This document shows positions 18,043 through 30,539 of a stretch of DNA of 64,000 bases, piece after piece. This DNA is from Longivirga sp036510975 (GTDB lineage Bacteria; Actinomycetota; Actinomycetes; S36-B12; CAIYMF01), in contig DATCCY010000065.1 of NCBI GenBank assembly GCA_036510975.1, positions 62,001 to 126,000 on the forward strand, read 5' to 3'. The position numbers and the translations under genes were made by a program. Position 1 is the stretch's first letter. Each line of letters starts with the position of its first letter. Under the pieces are notes generated by a model that was not told the DNA's origin, did no database searches, and saw only the letters and a program-made list of their open reading frames with translations.

Positions 18043-19050
18043 ATGCCGTTCAACCTGCGCAACCGCGACTTCCTCAAGGAGATCGACTTCACCGCGAAGG
18101 AGCTGAAGTTTCTCCTCGACCTCGCGCGCGACCTCAAGCGGGCGAAGTACGACGGGACCGAGGTCCCGCGGATGACGGGCAAGAACGTCGCCCTCATCTT
18201 CGAGAAGACCTCGACGCGCACCCGCTGCGCGTTCGAGGTCGGCTGCTACGACCAGGGCGCGCGCGTGACCTACCTCGATCCCAACTCCTCCCAGATCGGG
18301 CACAAGGAGTCGGCGGCCGACACCGCACGCGTGCTGTCACGGTTCTACGACGCCATCGAGTTCCGCGGCAGCGCGCAGGCCACGGTCGAGACGCTGGCCG
18401 AGTACTCCGACGTACCCGTCTACAACGGCCTCACCGACGAGTGGCACCCGACTCAGATGCTCGCGGACTTCCTCACGATGATCGAGCACGGACGAGGCAA
18501 GCCCGTCGAGGAGATCAGCTACGCGTACCTCGGTGACGCCCGTTCGAACATGGGCCACTCGCTCTACGTCATGGGCGCGATCATGGGTGCCGACGTGCGC
18601 ATCGTCGCGCCCAAGGCGCTGTGGCCGAGCAAGGAGATCCAGAAGATCGCCAAGGACCGCGCAGCCTCATCGGGTGCACGGCTCACCCTCACCGAGGACG
18701 TGGCCGCCGGAGTCAAGGGCGTCGACTACGTCCACACCGACGTGTGGGTCTCGATGGGCGAGGCCAAGGAGGTGTGGGACCAGCGCGTGAAGCTGCTGAC
18801 GCCGTACCAGGTGAACGCCAAGGCGCTCAAGGCGACCGGAAACCCGAACGTCAAGTTCATGCACTGCCTGCCGGCGTTCCACGACACGAACACCGTGGTG
18901 GGCAAGGACATCGCCGAGAAGACCGGCATGACCGGTGGCCTCGAGGTGACCAACGAGGTCTTCGAGTCCGACACCAACATCGCCTTCGACCAGGCCGAGA
19001 ACCGCCTCCACACCATCAAGGCCATCATGGTCGCCACGATCGGCCACTGA
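18043..19050 (+). CDS. arcB: Ornithine carbamoyltransferase (catabolic)
   Basis: 335 aa. The carbamoyl phosphate site STRTR is at 57-61, HPTQMLADF binds the same substrate, SLYVMGAIMGADVRIVAPK lies in the ornithine domain, and HCLPAFHD carries the catalytic cysteine. GGAGAG lies six bases upstream of the ATG. Placement behind arcA argues for phosphorolysis of citrulline to ornithine and carbamoyl phosphate rather than arginine synthesis. The next step, carbamate kinase, is not in this window. Confidence 0.95.
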   Translation: MPFNLRNRDFLKEIDFTAKELKFLLDLARDLKRAKYDGTEVPRMTGKNVALIFEKTSTRTRCAFEVGCYDQGARVTYLDPNSSQIGHKESAADTARVLSRFYDAIEFRGSAQATVETLAEYSDVPVYNGLTDEWHPTQMLADFLTMIEHGRGKPVEEISYAYLGDARSNMGHSLYVMGAIMGADVRIVAPKALWPSKEIQKIAKDRAASSGARLTLTEDVAAGVKGVDYVHTDVWVSMGEAKEVWDQRVKLLTPYQVNAKALKATGNPNVKFMHCLPAFHDTNTVVGKDIAEKTGMTGGLEVTNEVFESDTNIAFDQAENRLHTIKAIMVATIGH

Positions 19051-19076
19051 CCCACCCGCCCCTCCCCCACCACCCC

Positions 19077-19121
19077 GAAACTGGCCTTGATCGTCCCTTA
19101 GGGACGATCAAGGCCAGTTTC
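19077..19121. terminator. Bidirectional terminator with a 21-bp perfect stem
   Basis: Bases 19077-19097 pair perfectly with 19101-19121 around a TTA loop. The stem ends in GAAAC/GTTTC, giving a short U-rich tail on both strands, which suits termination of both arcB and the convergent pckG. The length and perfection of the stem are unusual. Confidence 0.85.
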
Positions 19122-19132
19122 TTCGGCTGGGG

Positions 19133-20944
<1,812 letters not shown>

Positions 20945-21253
20945 GACTGCTGTGTCCTATCGCGAGATGTACGTGCTCTTACCAGGGGCAAGCCTGCCGC
21001 ACCGGGGCGCTCGCGTCAGCCCGACGACCGCCCCGAGAGCGCTTACCGGGGGGTTTGTGACCAAAGCCACGGGTTCGCCGGGTTGCTCGACGCCCGCTGT
21101 GTTTCCGCGAGGTGACGGGGGCCACACGACGTCGCGGAACGGGCCGCAACCGCTGTCATCGCGCGCTACAGCGACTCACGTCCCCTCGCGTCCGAGGGCG
21201 ACACGTGGCTCGTAGCGCTGTCACCCAGGCAGAAGAATCCCTAGCCTTCGCCC
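20945..21253. other. Divergent intergenic region, pckG and surface-protein gene
   Basis: 309 bases without a gene between divergently read pckG and the surface protein. The only signal I can support is the TAGCCT box at 21242-21247. The remainder shows no convincing operator or ORF. Confidence 0.5.
21242..21247 (+). promoter_or_regulatory. -10 box TAGCCT of a leaderless gene
   Basis: TAGCCT is followed by six bases and the ATG at 21254, without a ribosome binding site. Confidence 0.5.
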
Positions 21254-23584
<2,331 letters not shown>

Positions 23585-23609
23585 CCGGGGTACGCCGACC
23601 CCGCAACGA

Positions 23610-23645
23610 CGAGGCGCCCGCCCCCCGAAGGGGACGGGCGCCTCG
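23610..23645. terminator. Bidirectional terminator between surface gene and cspA
   Basis: CGAGGCGCCCG at 23610-23620 pairs with CGGGCGCCTCG at 23635-23645; CCCC and GGGG extend the stem inside. It lies between convergent stops at 23584 and 23660. Confidence 0.75.
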
Positions 23646-23659
23646 CAACGTGCGGGAGA

Positions 23660-23863
23660 TCAGACGGCGCGAACGTTCTCCGCCTGCGGGCCCTTCTGGC
23701 CCGTACCGATCTCGAACTCCACGCGCTGGTTCTCCTCGAGCGAGCGGTAGCCGCTGCCCTGGATGGCCGAGAAGTGCACGAACACGTCCGTGTCACTGCC
23801 GTCGGGGGAGATGAAGCCGAAGCCCTTCTCCGCGTTGAACCACTTAACGGTGCCCTGCGCCAT
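23660..23863 (-). CDS. cspA: Cold shock protein
   Basis: 67 aa, a single cold-shock (OB-fold) domain. RNP1 KGFGFISP and RNP2 VFVHFSAI are intact, and it starts with MAQGTVKWFNAEKG. It binds single-stranded nucleic acid and acts as an RNA chaperone. GAGGAG lies about eight bases upstream of the ATG. The 250-base region upstream, shared with a divergent gene, leaves room for a long 5' leader of the kind known for csp genes, but I could not define one. Confidence 0.97.
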   Translation of the reverse strand: MAQGTVKWFNAEKGFGFISPDGSDTDVFVHFSAIQGSGYRSLEENQRVEFEIGTGQKGPQAENVRAV

Positions 23864-24101
23864 TACATGTCTCCTCATGGGGACGGTGCGGTCCGGGCAC
23901 TTTGCCCGGTCCGGGTTGCTTCCCGTCGTTGTGTCAGACCTGCCCATGGGGACGTGTCTTGCGAGGTCACGCAGCGGTCTCCCGCGTCGGAACCCAGTAA
24001 ACGAAGTACTGCAACCGCGCTCAGCATACCCATGTCGGGTCCGGAAGCACCATGGATCACACGGTGAGCGGAACCGGGCGTGTTCTGGCGGCCCTGCGAG
24101 A

Positions 24102-24107
24102 TAGCGT
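24102..24107 (+). promoter_or_regulatory. -10 box TAGCGT of a leaderless gene
   Basis: TAGCGT, six bases, then the ATG at 24114; no Shine-Dalgarno. The same box occurs before the genes at 34960 and 44990. Confidence 0.55.
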
Positions 24108-24113
24108 CGCCAC

Positions 24114-24440
24114 ATGACCGACACCCCCTCGCAGCTGCCCCGCGCGCACCAGATCGAGCTCCCCCCGGAGCACGTCGTGGGGGTCCCCGCGGACTTCGCC
24201 TCGGTGTGGCACACGCCCGAGTCGTTCGTGATCGACTTCCTCGCCGCCCGGGGTCCCGCGCAGGTCGCTGAGCACGACGGCGACCCCGTCGTGGTCCAGG
24301 ACCTCGTCGTGAGCGCACGGGTCAGGATGCCTCCGACGCACGTGATCGAGCTGATGAAGGCCCTCGAGCGCCAGCTCTCGACCTGGGAGACCGAGACGGG
24401 CCGCCGGGCGCCGATCGACCCGGACCTGCCCTCCCTCTAG
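24114..24440 (+). CDS. DUF3467 family protein
   Basis: 108 aa. The core matches DUF3467: a beta strand with HTPESFVIDFL, then VSARVRMPPTHVIELMKALERQLSTWE. Members are small soluble proteins of unknown function in bacteria and archaea. It is divergent from cspA and stands alone. Probably transcribed without a leader. Confidence 0.82.
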   Translation: MTDTPSQLPRAHQIELPPEHVVGVPADFASVWHTPESFVIDFLAARGPAQVAEHDGDPVVVQDLVVSARVRMPPTHVIELMKALERQLSTWETETGRRAPIDPDLPSL

Positions 24441-24557
24441 GCGCCCGCCCGCGGCGGGCAGTGCCGCAGGTCACATCGGCTCGCGACGCCGGAGCGAACC
24501 CGGACCTGGCGCAGAGGCTCCCGAGAGGTTGGCGCCCGATGCTGTGGTCACAACTTC

Positions 24558-24664
24558 ATCCGGGAGAGACCTACCGCGTTACGAGCGTGGATGCTCGCCA
24601 CCACGGCGGCACTCCACTCACCGGACCCCCCTCCGGTGGCCGCTCGAGGTTCTCTCCCACGGAT
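24558..24664 (+). ncRNA. Candidate structured RNA (three-way junction)
   Basis: An outer stem pairs ATCC-GGGAGAGA (24558-24569) with TCTCTCCC-(AC)-GGAT (24651-24664). Inside are hairpins CGAGC/GCTCG (24582-24586 with 24593-24597) and CACCGGA/TCCGGTG (24619-24625 with 24632-24638). It does not match glycine, c-di-AMP, SAM or THF riboswitch consensus sequences as I remember them. It may be a small RNA ended by the hairpin at 24696; chance folding in GC-rich DNA is a real alternative. Confidence 0.35.
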
Positions 24665-24695
24665 CCGGTACCTCCCCCCTCACCGGGTCCACCAG

Positions 24696-24737
24696 TGACG
24701 GCCCCTCCTCTTCACCCCCGAAGAGGCGGGGCCGTCA
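24696..24737 (+). terminator. Terminator hairpin, 17-bp stem with one mismatch
   Basis: 24696-24712 pairs with 24721-24737 around CACCCCCG, with a single mismatch. It would end transcription from DUF3467 or a small RNA before the promoter of the dehydrogenase gene. Confidence 0.7.
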
Positions 24738-24788
24738 GTTCGTCGGCGCAGACGCTGCCGGTTGCTGACTCGCCGGTCAGCACCGGCG

Positions 24789-24794
24789 TACGCT
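24789..24794 (+). promoter_or_regulatory. -10 box TACGCT of a leaderless gene
   Basis: TACGCT, seven bases, then the ATG at 24802; no ribosome site. Confidence 0.5.
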
Positions 24795-24801
24795 CGCGCC
24801 C

Positions 24802-27258
24802 ATGTCTGAGCCGGTCCTGCCCTCCCGTGCCCGCGTCGTCGTGATCGGCGGCGGCGTCATCGGCACGTCCGTCGCCTACCACCTCGCCGACCTGGGGTGG
24901 ACCGACGTCGTCCTCCTCGAGCGCGACCGGCTGACGTCGGGGACCACCTGGCATGCGGCCGGCCTCATGGTCACCTTCGGGTCGACCTCGGAGACCTCCA
25001 CCGAGTTCCGCAAGTACACCCGCGACCTCTACTCCCGCCTCGAGGCCGAGACCGGCCAGTCCACCGGGTTCATGCCGGTCGGCTTCATCGAGATCGCCAC
25101 CGAGCCCGGTCGCCTCGAGGAGTACCGCCGCGTCTCGGCATTCAACCGCTACTGCGGGGTCGACGTCCAGGAGATCTCGGCCAAGGAGGTCCTCGACCTC
25201 TTCCCCCTGGCACGGGTCGACGACGTGCTGGCCGGCTTCTATGTCGCCGAGGACGGCCGGGCCAACCCCGTCGACGTCACTATGGCGCTGGCCAAGGGCG
25301 CCCGAATGAAGGGGGCCACGATCATCGAGGGGGTGCCCGTCACCGGCGTCACGAAGTCCGGCGGCGCGGTGACCGGCGTGAGGACGCCCTACGGCGACAT
25401 CGAGGCGGAGTGCGTCGTCAACTGCGCCGGCATGTGGGCCCGTCAGCTCGGGGAGCAGGCGGGCGTGAACATCCCGTTGCAGGCCGCCGAGCACTACTAC
25501 CTCATCACCGAGGAGTTCGAGGGGATCGACAAGTCGTTCCCCGTGCTGGAGGACCCGCGCAACTACACCTACCTCCGCGAGGAGGGCGGCGGCCTCATGA
25601 TCGGGCTGTTCGAGTCGGTGTGCGCGCCCTGGAAGGTCGACGGGATCCCGGACACGTTTTCCTTCGGCGAGCTGCCGCCCGACTGGGACCGGATGGGCCC
25701 CTACGTCGAGGCCGCGATGAGCCGCGTGCCGATCTCCTCGGAGGTCGGCGTCCGGAAGTTCTTCTGCGGGCCCGAGAGCTTCACGGCCGACCTGCAGCCG
25801 GTTGTCGGTGAGGCGCCCGAGCTGCGCAACTACTTCGTGGCTGCCGGGCTCAACTCCATCGGCATCCTCACCGGGGGCGGGATGGGGCGCGCGCTGGCGC
25901 ACTGGATCGTGAACGGCAGCGCCGACGTCGACATCACCGGGTTCAACATCGACCGGCTGCACACCTACCAGCGCAACCCCGAGTACCGCGCGACCCGCAC
26001 GGTCGAGAGCCTCGGCCGGGTCTACGCCTGCCACTACCCGGACAAGTCGATGGAGACCGCGCGCGGCGCGAAGCTCTCCCCGATCCATCACCGTCTCGAG
26101 GCGCAGCGCGCCTTCTTCCGCGACGTGAGCGGCTGGGAGAACCCGGGCTGGTACGCACCCGAGGGTCACGCGCCGGTGCAGGGCGAGCTCAGCTGGGGGC
26201 GCCCGGACTGGTTCCCCCACTGGGGGGCCGAGCACCACGCCGCCCGCAACGACGTGATCGTCATGGACATGTCCTTCATGTCCAAGTTCCTCGTGCAGGG
26301 CAAGGACGCCGGCGAGCGGCTGAACTGGATCTCGGCCAACGACGTCGACGGCGAGCCGGGCGTCATCACCTACACCCAGTGGCTCAACGAGGCGGGGAGG
26401 CTCGAGGCCGACCTCACGGTCACCAAGCTCGACGACGACCGGTTCTGGGTCGTGGCGTCGGACACCGCGCACCGGCACGTCGAGACGCACCTCAAGCGGC
26501 ACTTCGAGGGCCACCACGCGTTCGTCACCGACGTGACCGGCGCCTACGCGCAGATCAACGTGCAGGGACCGCGCTCGCGCGAGCTGCTGCAGTCGCTCAC
26601 GACGGCCGACCTGTCGAACGAGACCTTCCCGTTCCGCACCGCGCGCGAGATCGACCTCGGCTTCGCGCGGGTGCTGCTCATCCGCATCACCTACCTCGGC
26701 GAGCTCGGCTACGAGCTGTACGTGCCGTCCGAGCAGGCGGTGCACGTCTACGACCGCATCGTCGCCGCGGGACCGGCGTACGGGCTCCGGCACGCGGGGA
26801 CCAAGGCGCTCGCCAGCCTACGGATGGAGAAGGCCTACCGCGACTACGGCCACGACATCGACAACACCGACTCCGTCCTCGAGGTGGGCCTCGGCTTCGC
26901 GGTGGACCTCGACAAGCCCGGCGGGTTCCTCGGCAAGGAGGCCGTCCTCGCGAAGAAGGCCGAGGGACCGCTGCGCAAGCGACTGGTGCAGGTGCTGGTC
27001 TCGGACCCGGAGCCGCTGCTGTTCCACGCCGAGGTCGTACGCCGCGACGGCGTGCCGGTCGGATACGTCCGCGCCGCGTCGTACGGCTTCACCCTCGGCG
27101 GTGCCGTCGGCCTGGCCATGATCGAGGCCGACGAGCCGATCGACAAGGCCTGGATCGACGCGGGCGGGTGGACAGTGGAGATCGCGGACCGGCAGTGGCC
27201 GTGCACGGTGTCGCTCCGTCCGCTCTACGACCCCGCCAACGAGAAGATCAAGGCCTGA
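24802..27258 (+). CDS. FAD-dependent dimethylglycine/sarcosine dehydrogenase-like protein with GcvT domain
   Basis: 818 aa. The N-terminal DAO-type FAD fold shows VVVIGGGVIGTSVAYHLADL, and SGTTWHAAGL carries H51 at the position used for covalent FAD attachment in dimethylglycine dehydrogenase. A linker FAO_M-type region (about 370-425) leads to a GcvT-like folate-binding domain (about 430-700) and a C-terminal GcvT barrel (KRLVQVLVSDPEPLLFHAEV). The family oxidatively demethylates N-methylated glycines, passing the carbon to tetrahydrofolate. The exact substrate is uncertain. No partner subunit genes are nearby, consistent with the single-chain type. Confidence 0.88.
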   Translation: MSEPVLPSRARVVVIGGGVIGTSVAYHLADLGWTDVVLLERDRLTSGTTWHAAGLMVTFGSTSETSTEFRKYTRDLYSRLEAETGQSTGFMPVGFIEIATEPGRLEEYRRVSAFNRYCGVDVQEISAKEVLDLFPLARVDDVLAGFYVAEDGRANPVDVTMALAKGARMKGATIIEGVPVTGVTKSGGAVTGVRTPYGDIEAECVVNCAGMWARQLGEQAGVNIPLQAAEHYYLITEEFEGIDKSFPVLEDPRNYTYLREEGGGLMIGLFESVCAPWKVDGIPDTFSFGELPPDWDRMGPYVEAAMSRVPISSEVGVRKFFCGPESFTADLQPVVGEAPELRNYFVAAGLNSIGILTGGGMGRALAHWIVNGSADVDITGFNIDRLHTYQRNPEYRATRTVESLGRVYACHYPDKSMETARGAKLSPIHHRLEAQRAFFRDVSGWENPGWYAPEGHAPVQGELSWGRPDWFPHWGAEHHAARNDVIVMDMSFMSKFLVQGKDAGERLNWISANDVDGEPGVITYTQWLNEAGRLEADLTVTKLDDDRFWVVASDTAHRHVETHLKRHFEGHHAFVTDVTGAYAQINVQGPRSRELLQSLTTADLSNETFPFRTAREIDLGFARVLLIRITYLGELGYELYVPSEQAVHVYDRIVAAGPAYGLRHAGTKALASLRMEKAYRDYGHDIDNTDSVLEVGLGFAVDLDKPGGFLGKEAVLAKKAEGPLRKRLVQVLVSDPEPLLFHAEVVRRDGVPVGYVRAASYGFTLGGAVGLAMIEADEPIDKAWIDAGGWTVEIADRQWPCTVSLRPLYDPANEKIKA

Positions 27259-27285
27259 CCCGTCGGCGACCGGGCGGCGCGTGAC

Positions 27286-27291
27286 TACGTT
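27286..27291 (+). promoter_or_regulatory. -10 box TACGTT of a leaderless gene
   Basis: TACGTT, six bases (GGAGGC), then ATG 27298. The GGAGG is too close to the start to work as a normal ribosome site. Confidence 0.4.
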
Positions 27292-27297
27292 GGAGGC

Positions 27298-28080
27298 ATG
27301 AGCACCGCCGCGCAGCGCTGGGCCGACGACCTCGCGTCGTGGGCCATCCCGCCGGAGATCCTCGAGTCCGCAGCAGAGTCGCCGTGGATCCACCCGGTGG
27401 AGATGTTCACCGTCGAGGGCGACGTGCCCGACACCCAGTCGCACCGGCGCGCCCGCGAGGCGCTCCCGCCCGGTGGCTCCGTGCTCGACGTCGGGTGCGG
27501 GGGCGGTCGCGCGGCGATGGCGCTGGCGCCCCCCGCGGGACGAGTCGTCGGCGTCGACGAGCAGCAGCCCATGCTCGACCGGTTCGCGGTCGCCGCGTCG
27601 CAGCGAGGCGTCACGTCCGAGACCGTGCTCGGCCGCTGGCCCGAGGCGGCGGCCCGGACACCGGACGCGGACGTCGTCGTCTGCCACCACGTGGCCTACA
27701 ACGTCGCTGCGCTCGGGCCGTTCGTCCTCGCGCTGTCCGGCCATGCGCGTCGGCGGGTCGTCGTCGAGCTGCCGACCAGGCACCCGCTCACGCACCTGGG
27801 TCCGCTGTGGCGCGAGTTCTGGGGACTGGAGCGCCCGTGGGGACCGACCTCCGACGACTGCCTCTCAGTGGTCCGTGAGGCCGGCATCGACGCGACGATG
27901 GAGACCTGGACCGACGAGTCCTTCGGCTCACGGTCCACGCTCACGCCTGAGCAGCAGGCGCACTACGTGCGGATCCGGCTCTGCCTGCCGGCCGAGCGCG
28001 AGCCGGACGTCGCGGCGTTCCTCGCGCGGGCCGGCGAACCGGCTCCCCGGCGTACGGCGACGATCTGGTGGGACGCATGA
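27298..28080 (+). CDS. Class I SAM-dependent methyltransferase
   Basis: 260 aa. The SAM site is VLDVGCGGGRAAMALA with the acidic residue of strand 2 in VVGVDEQQPML; ADVVVCHHVAYNV is motif II. The C-terminal part has no recognisable substrate domain. The gene ends in ATGA shared with the pentapeptide-repeat gene, so the two are translated together. The substrate is unknown. Confidence 0.85.
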   Translation: MSTAAQRWADDLASWAIPPEILESAAESPWIHPVEMFTVEGDVPDTQSHRRAREALPPGGSVLDVGCGGGRAAMALAPPAGRVVGVDEQQPMLDRFAVAASQRGVTSETVLGRWPEAAARTPDADVVVCHHVAYNVAALGPFVLALSGHARRRVVVELPTRHPLTHLGPLWREFWGLERPWGPTSDDCLSVVREAGIDATMETWTDESFGSRSTLTPEQQAHYVRIRLCLPAEREPDVAAFLARAGEPAPRRTATIWWDA

Positions 28081-28694
28081 ACCGCCGGCCGCAGCGGTCC
28101 GTGACCGGCACCGACACCGAGGTCCGCGACGAGGACTGGTACGCCCGCGAGCTGCGCGGCGAGAGGCACGAGCGGGTGGCGTTCGTCGACGTCGACATGA
28201 CCGAGGTGCTCACCGAGTCGTCGGTGTTCGACGGCTGCACGTTCCGTGGGGTGCGGTTCAACGCCTCGCGCCATGTCGAGTCCGCGTTCCTGAACTGCAC
28301 GTTCCGCTCGTGCACCTTCTTCGACACGTCGTTCACCCGCTGCAAGATGGTGGGCAGCACGTTCGACCGCTGCACGTTCTCCTCCCTCGATGCGGTCGGG
28401 GGCGACTGGTCGTTCGTCGGCCTGGCCGGCGCCGACCTCCGCAAGGTGCGCTTCGACGGGACGAGGATGCGCGAGGCCGACCTCACCGACGTCCGGGCCG
28501 AGGGCACGAGCCTGCGCGAGGTCGACCTGACGAGCGCGTGGCTGCACGGCGCGGACCTGTCGCGCGCCGACCTGCGCGGCGCGCAGCTCGCCACGATCGA
28601 TCCCTCGACGGTGACGCTCACGGGTGCCGTGATCGGTCCCGAGCAGGCGGTCGCCATCGCCGAGGCGCTCGGCCTCGAGGTCCGCCTCGACTGA
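28077..28694 (+). CDS. Pentapeptide-repeat protein
   Basis: 205 aa from the ATG at 28077, which overlaps the methyltransferase stop. From about residue 30 the chain follows the A(D/N)LxX/xxFxx rhythm of right-handed quadrilateral beta helices (CTFRGVRFNAS, FLNCTFRSCTFFDTSFTRC, GADLRKVRFDGTRMREADL). Cysteines recur at the central position. Related proteins (MfpA, Qnr) mimic DNA and protect gyrase, but most family members have unknown roles and no gyrase-specific feature is identifiable here. Confidence 0.88.
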   Translation: MNRRPQRSVTGTDTEVRDEDWYARELRGERHERVAFVDVDMTEVLTESSVFDGCTFRGVRFNASRHVESAFLNCTFRSCTFFDTSFTRCKMVGSTFDRCTFSSLDAVGGDWSFVGLAGADLRKVRFDGTRMREADLTDVRAEGTSLREVDLTSAWLHGADLSRADLRGAQLATIDPSTVTLTGAVIGPEQAVAIAEALGLEVRLD

Positions 28695-28735
28695 CGAGTC
28701 GCCGGTCCCTCCCGTGCCTCGCGAGGCCCGCGGGG

Positions 28736-29101
28736 TCAGCGGAAGATCTGCTGCAGCGCCCAGGAGTTGCCGTCGGGGTCGCTGAAGTAGGCGTACTTGA
28801 CGCCACCCATGTCGCTGACGTCGGAGACCCCGACCCCGCGTTCGACGAGCTCCGCGCGTGCGGCCTCGACGTCGTCCACCACGAGGTGGAGACCGTTCAC
28901 GCGCCCGGCGTCGGGGTCGCTGAAGCCCACGCCGATCGCGATGGAGCACGCCGAGCCGGGAGGGGTGAGCTGGACGACCCGCAACCCGTTGCCGGGCTCG
29001 ACGTCGTGGTCCAGTGCGAACCCGACCTGGTCGACGTAGAAGCTCTTGCTGCGGTCCACGTCGGTGGTGGGCAGCGGGATGAGCTCGAGTCGCATGTCCA
29101 T
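28736..29101 (-). CDS. VOC family (glyoxalase-like) protein
   Basis: 121 aa, one vicinal-oxygen-chelate module. It opens with LELIPLPTTDVDRSKSFYVD, has HLVVDDVEAARAELVERGV in the middle and ends YAYFSDPDGNSWALQQI, the usual GLOD4/bleomycin-resistance layout. AAGGAG lies eight bases before the ATG at 29101. Substrate unknown. Confidence 0.9.
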   Translation of the reverse strand: MDMRLELIPLPTTDVDRSKSFYVDQVGFALDHDVEPGNGLRVVQLTPPGSACSIAIGVGFSDPDAGRVNGLHLVVDDVEAARAELVERGVGVSDVSDMGGVKYAYFSDPDGNSWALQQIFR

Positions 29102-29319
29102 CGGGGTGGCTCCTTGACGTCGGGCGTGGATGTGGGGCAGCGGGATCGAGGACCTCAGCCAGACGGGACCTGGTCCCCGCACCCTATGTCGCCCCGATCG
29201 CGCGGAGAACCTGCACCGTCCGCGACTGACCGAGGCGCGGACCCACCGGCCCTGGCGGGCGTCCTGGCCGTCGCCCCTTCGTGGCGGCAGCGCGGTGCGA
29301 GGACGTGGGGAGGCTCGAG

Positions 29320-30496
29320 TTGACCTCGGAACCGGCACGTGACGTCCTTCCCGGCCAGGCGAAGATCGCGGCCGTGGCCGAGGCCGCGGGCCTGGCGGAT
29401 CCGTCACGGCTGCGATGGACGGTCGAGGCCGTCGACCACGAGAGCATCATCGACACGACCGGCGGCCTCTTCGACGTGCGCGGGCATGGCCATGACGGGG
29501 ATGCCCCCGCGGATGGTCCTGCGTGGTGAAGGCCCTGGAACGTTCCGAGGGCGGCGAGTGCGACCCCCCGGACAGCTGGTGCTACTGGCGACGCGAGGCA
29601 GCCTTCTACTCGTCGGACCTGCCTGCCTCGCTCCCTACGCCTCTTCGGGCTCCGCGGGCGTACGCCGTGACGGAGACGTCGACCAGCTGCTGGGTCTGGA
29701 TGGAGCGAGTGGCGGACGACCTCGTCGAGACGTGGCAACCGGACGACTACCACCGGGTGGCTGTCGCCGCGGGAGAGTCGGCCGGGACCCAGCTGGCGCA
29801 CGGTCGTCCACCGTCCAGGCCCTGGCTCGTCCAGGGATTCATGCGAAGCGTGCTGGCCGACGGCGGCCTCTGGGCCGGCCTCATGTCCCGCGAGTCGACC
29901 GGGTCCGCCTGGACGCTCCCCTTGGTCCAGGAGTCCTTCGACCGCGTCGACAACGAGAGGTACGACAGCCTCTGGGCTCGCCGGCACGATCTCCTGTCGG
30001 TGCTCGACCGATTGCCCCCAGTGCTGTGCCACAACGACTTCCATCGTCGCAACGTGCTGCCGAGGGACGGGACCGCAGCACCCGTGGTGGTCGACTGGGC
30101 CTTCGCCGGGACGGGGCGCGGTCGCCACCGACGCGGCGCACCTCACGGGCGGGACGCTCTTCTTCTGCGATGCCGACGTGAGCCACGCCGAGGATCTCGA
30201 CGCCACCGTCTTCGACGGCTACCTGGAGGGGCTCCGTCGGGGGAGGGTGGGGCGGGGACGAGCGGCTGGTCCCGCTGGGGTTCACCGCCTCGATCGCTCT
30301 CGGGCAAGGCCTGACGCTCCCCGGCTGGGTGGGACTCATGCTGCCCGAGGAGGAGGAGGTCGACGTCGAGCGGCTGTTCGGCGCACCTGCCGCGTCCGTC
30401 CGCGACGCGTGGGTCGAGCTGTACCGGTTCGCGCTGCAGCGCGCCGACGAGGCAGTATCGCTCAGTCGTCAGCTGGGTCTCAGCGAGGCTGGATAG
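29320..30496 (+). pseudogene. Aminoglycoside phosphotransferase-family gene with several frameshifts
   Basis: Reading from a TTG at 29320 (GGGGAGG just upstream), the protein is spread over changing frames: TSEPARDVLPGQAKIAAVAE to about 29490; then WRREAAFYSSDLPASLPTP through the kinase core (HNDFHRRNVL with the catalytic Asp, VVVDWAFAGTG) from 29523 to about 30115; then AVATDAAHLTGGTLFFC to about 30240; then DERLVPLGFTASIALGQGL to a TAG at 30496. At least three frame breaks are needed, too many for one sequencing slip. This is a decayed APH/choline-kinase-fold gene. Confidence 0.8.
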
Positions 30497-30539
30497 CCGC
30501 CGCACGTGGGCCCCGGCCCAGACCCGAGGTCATGTCCGG

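Larger units (their letters stand above)
24441..24801. other. 361-base intergenic stretch with RNA-like folding
   Basis: No convincing ORF. It holds a three-branched fold (24558-24664), a strong terminator-like hairpin (24696-24737) and the leaderless -10 box of the next gene (24789-24794). It could contain a small RNA or the 3' end of the DUF3467 transcript. Confidence 0.55.

Noticed and set aside
24461..24801. Glycine or THF riboswitch before the dehydrogenase gene
   Set aside because: GGGAGAGACC looked suggestive, but the glycine core (CGCCGAAGG...) and THF consensus are missing, and a leaderless promoter sits next to the ATG.
28077..28694. Pentapeptide protein as a quinolone-resistance (Qnr/MfpA) gene
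   Set aside because: Repeat pattern alone is not enough; no gyrase-specific loop or context was found.
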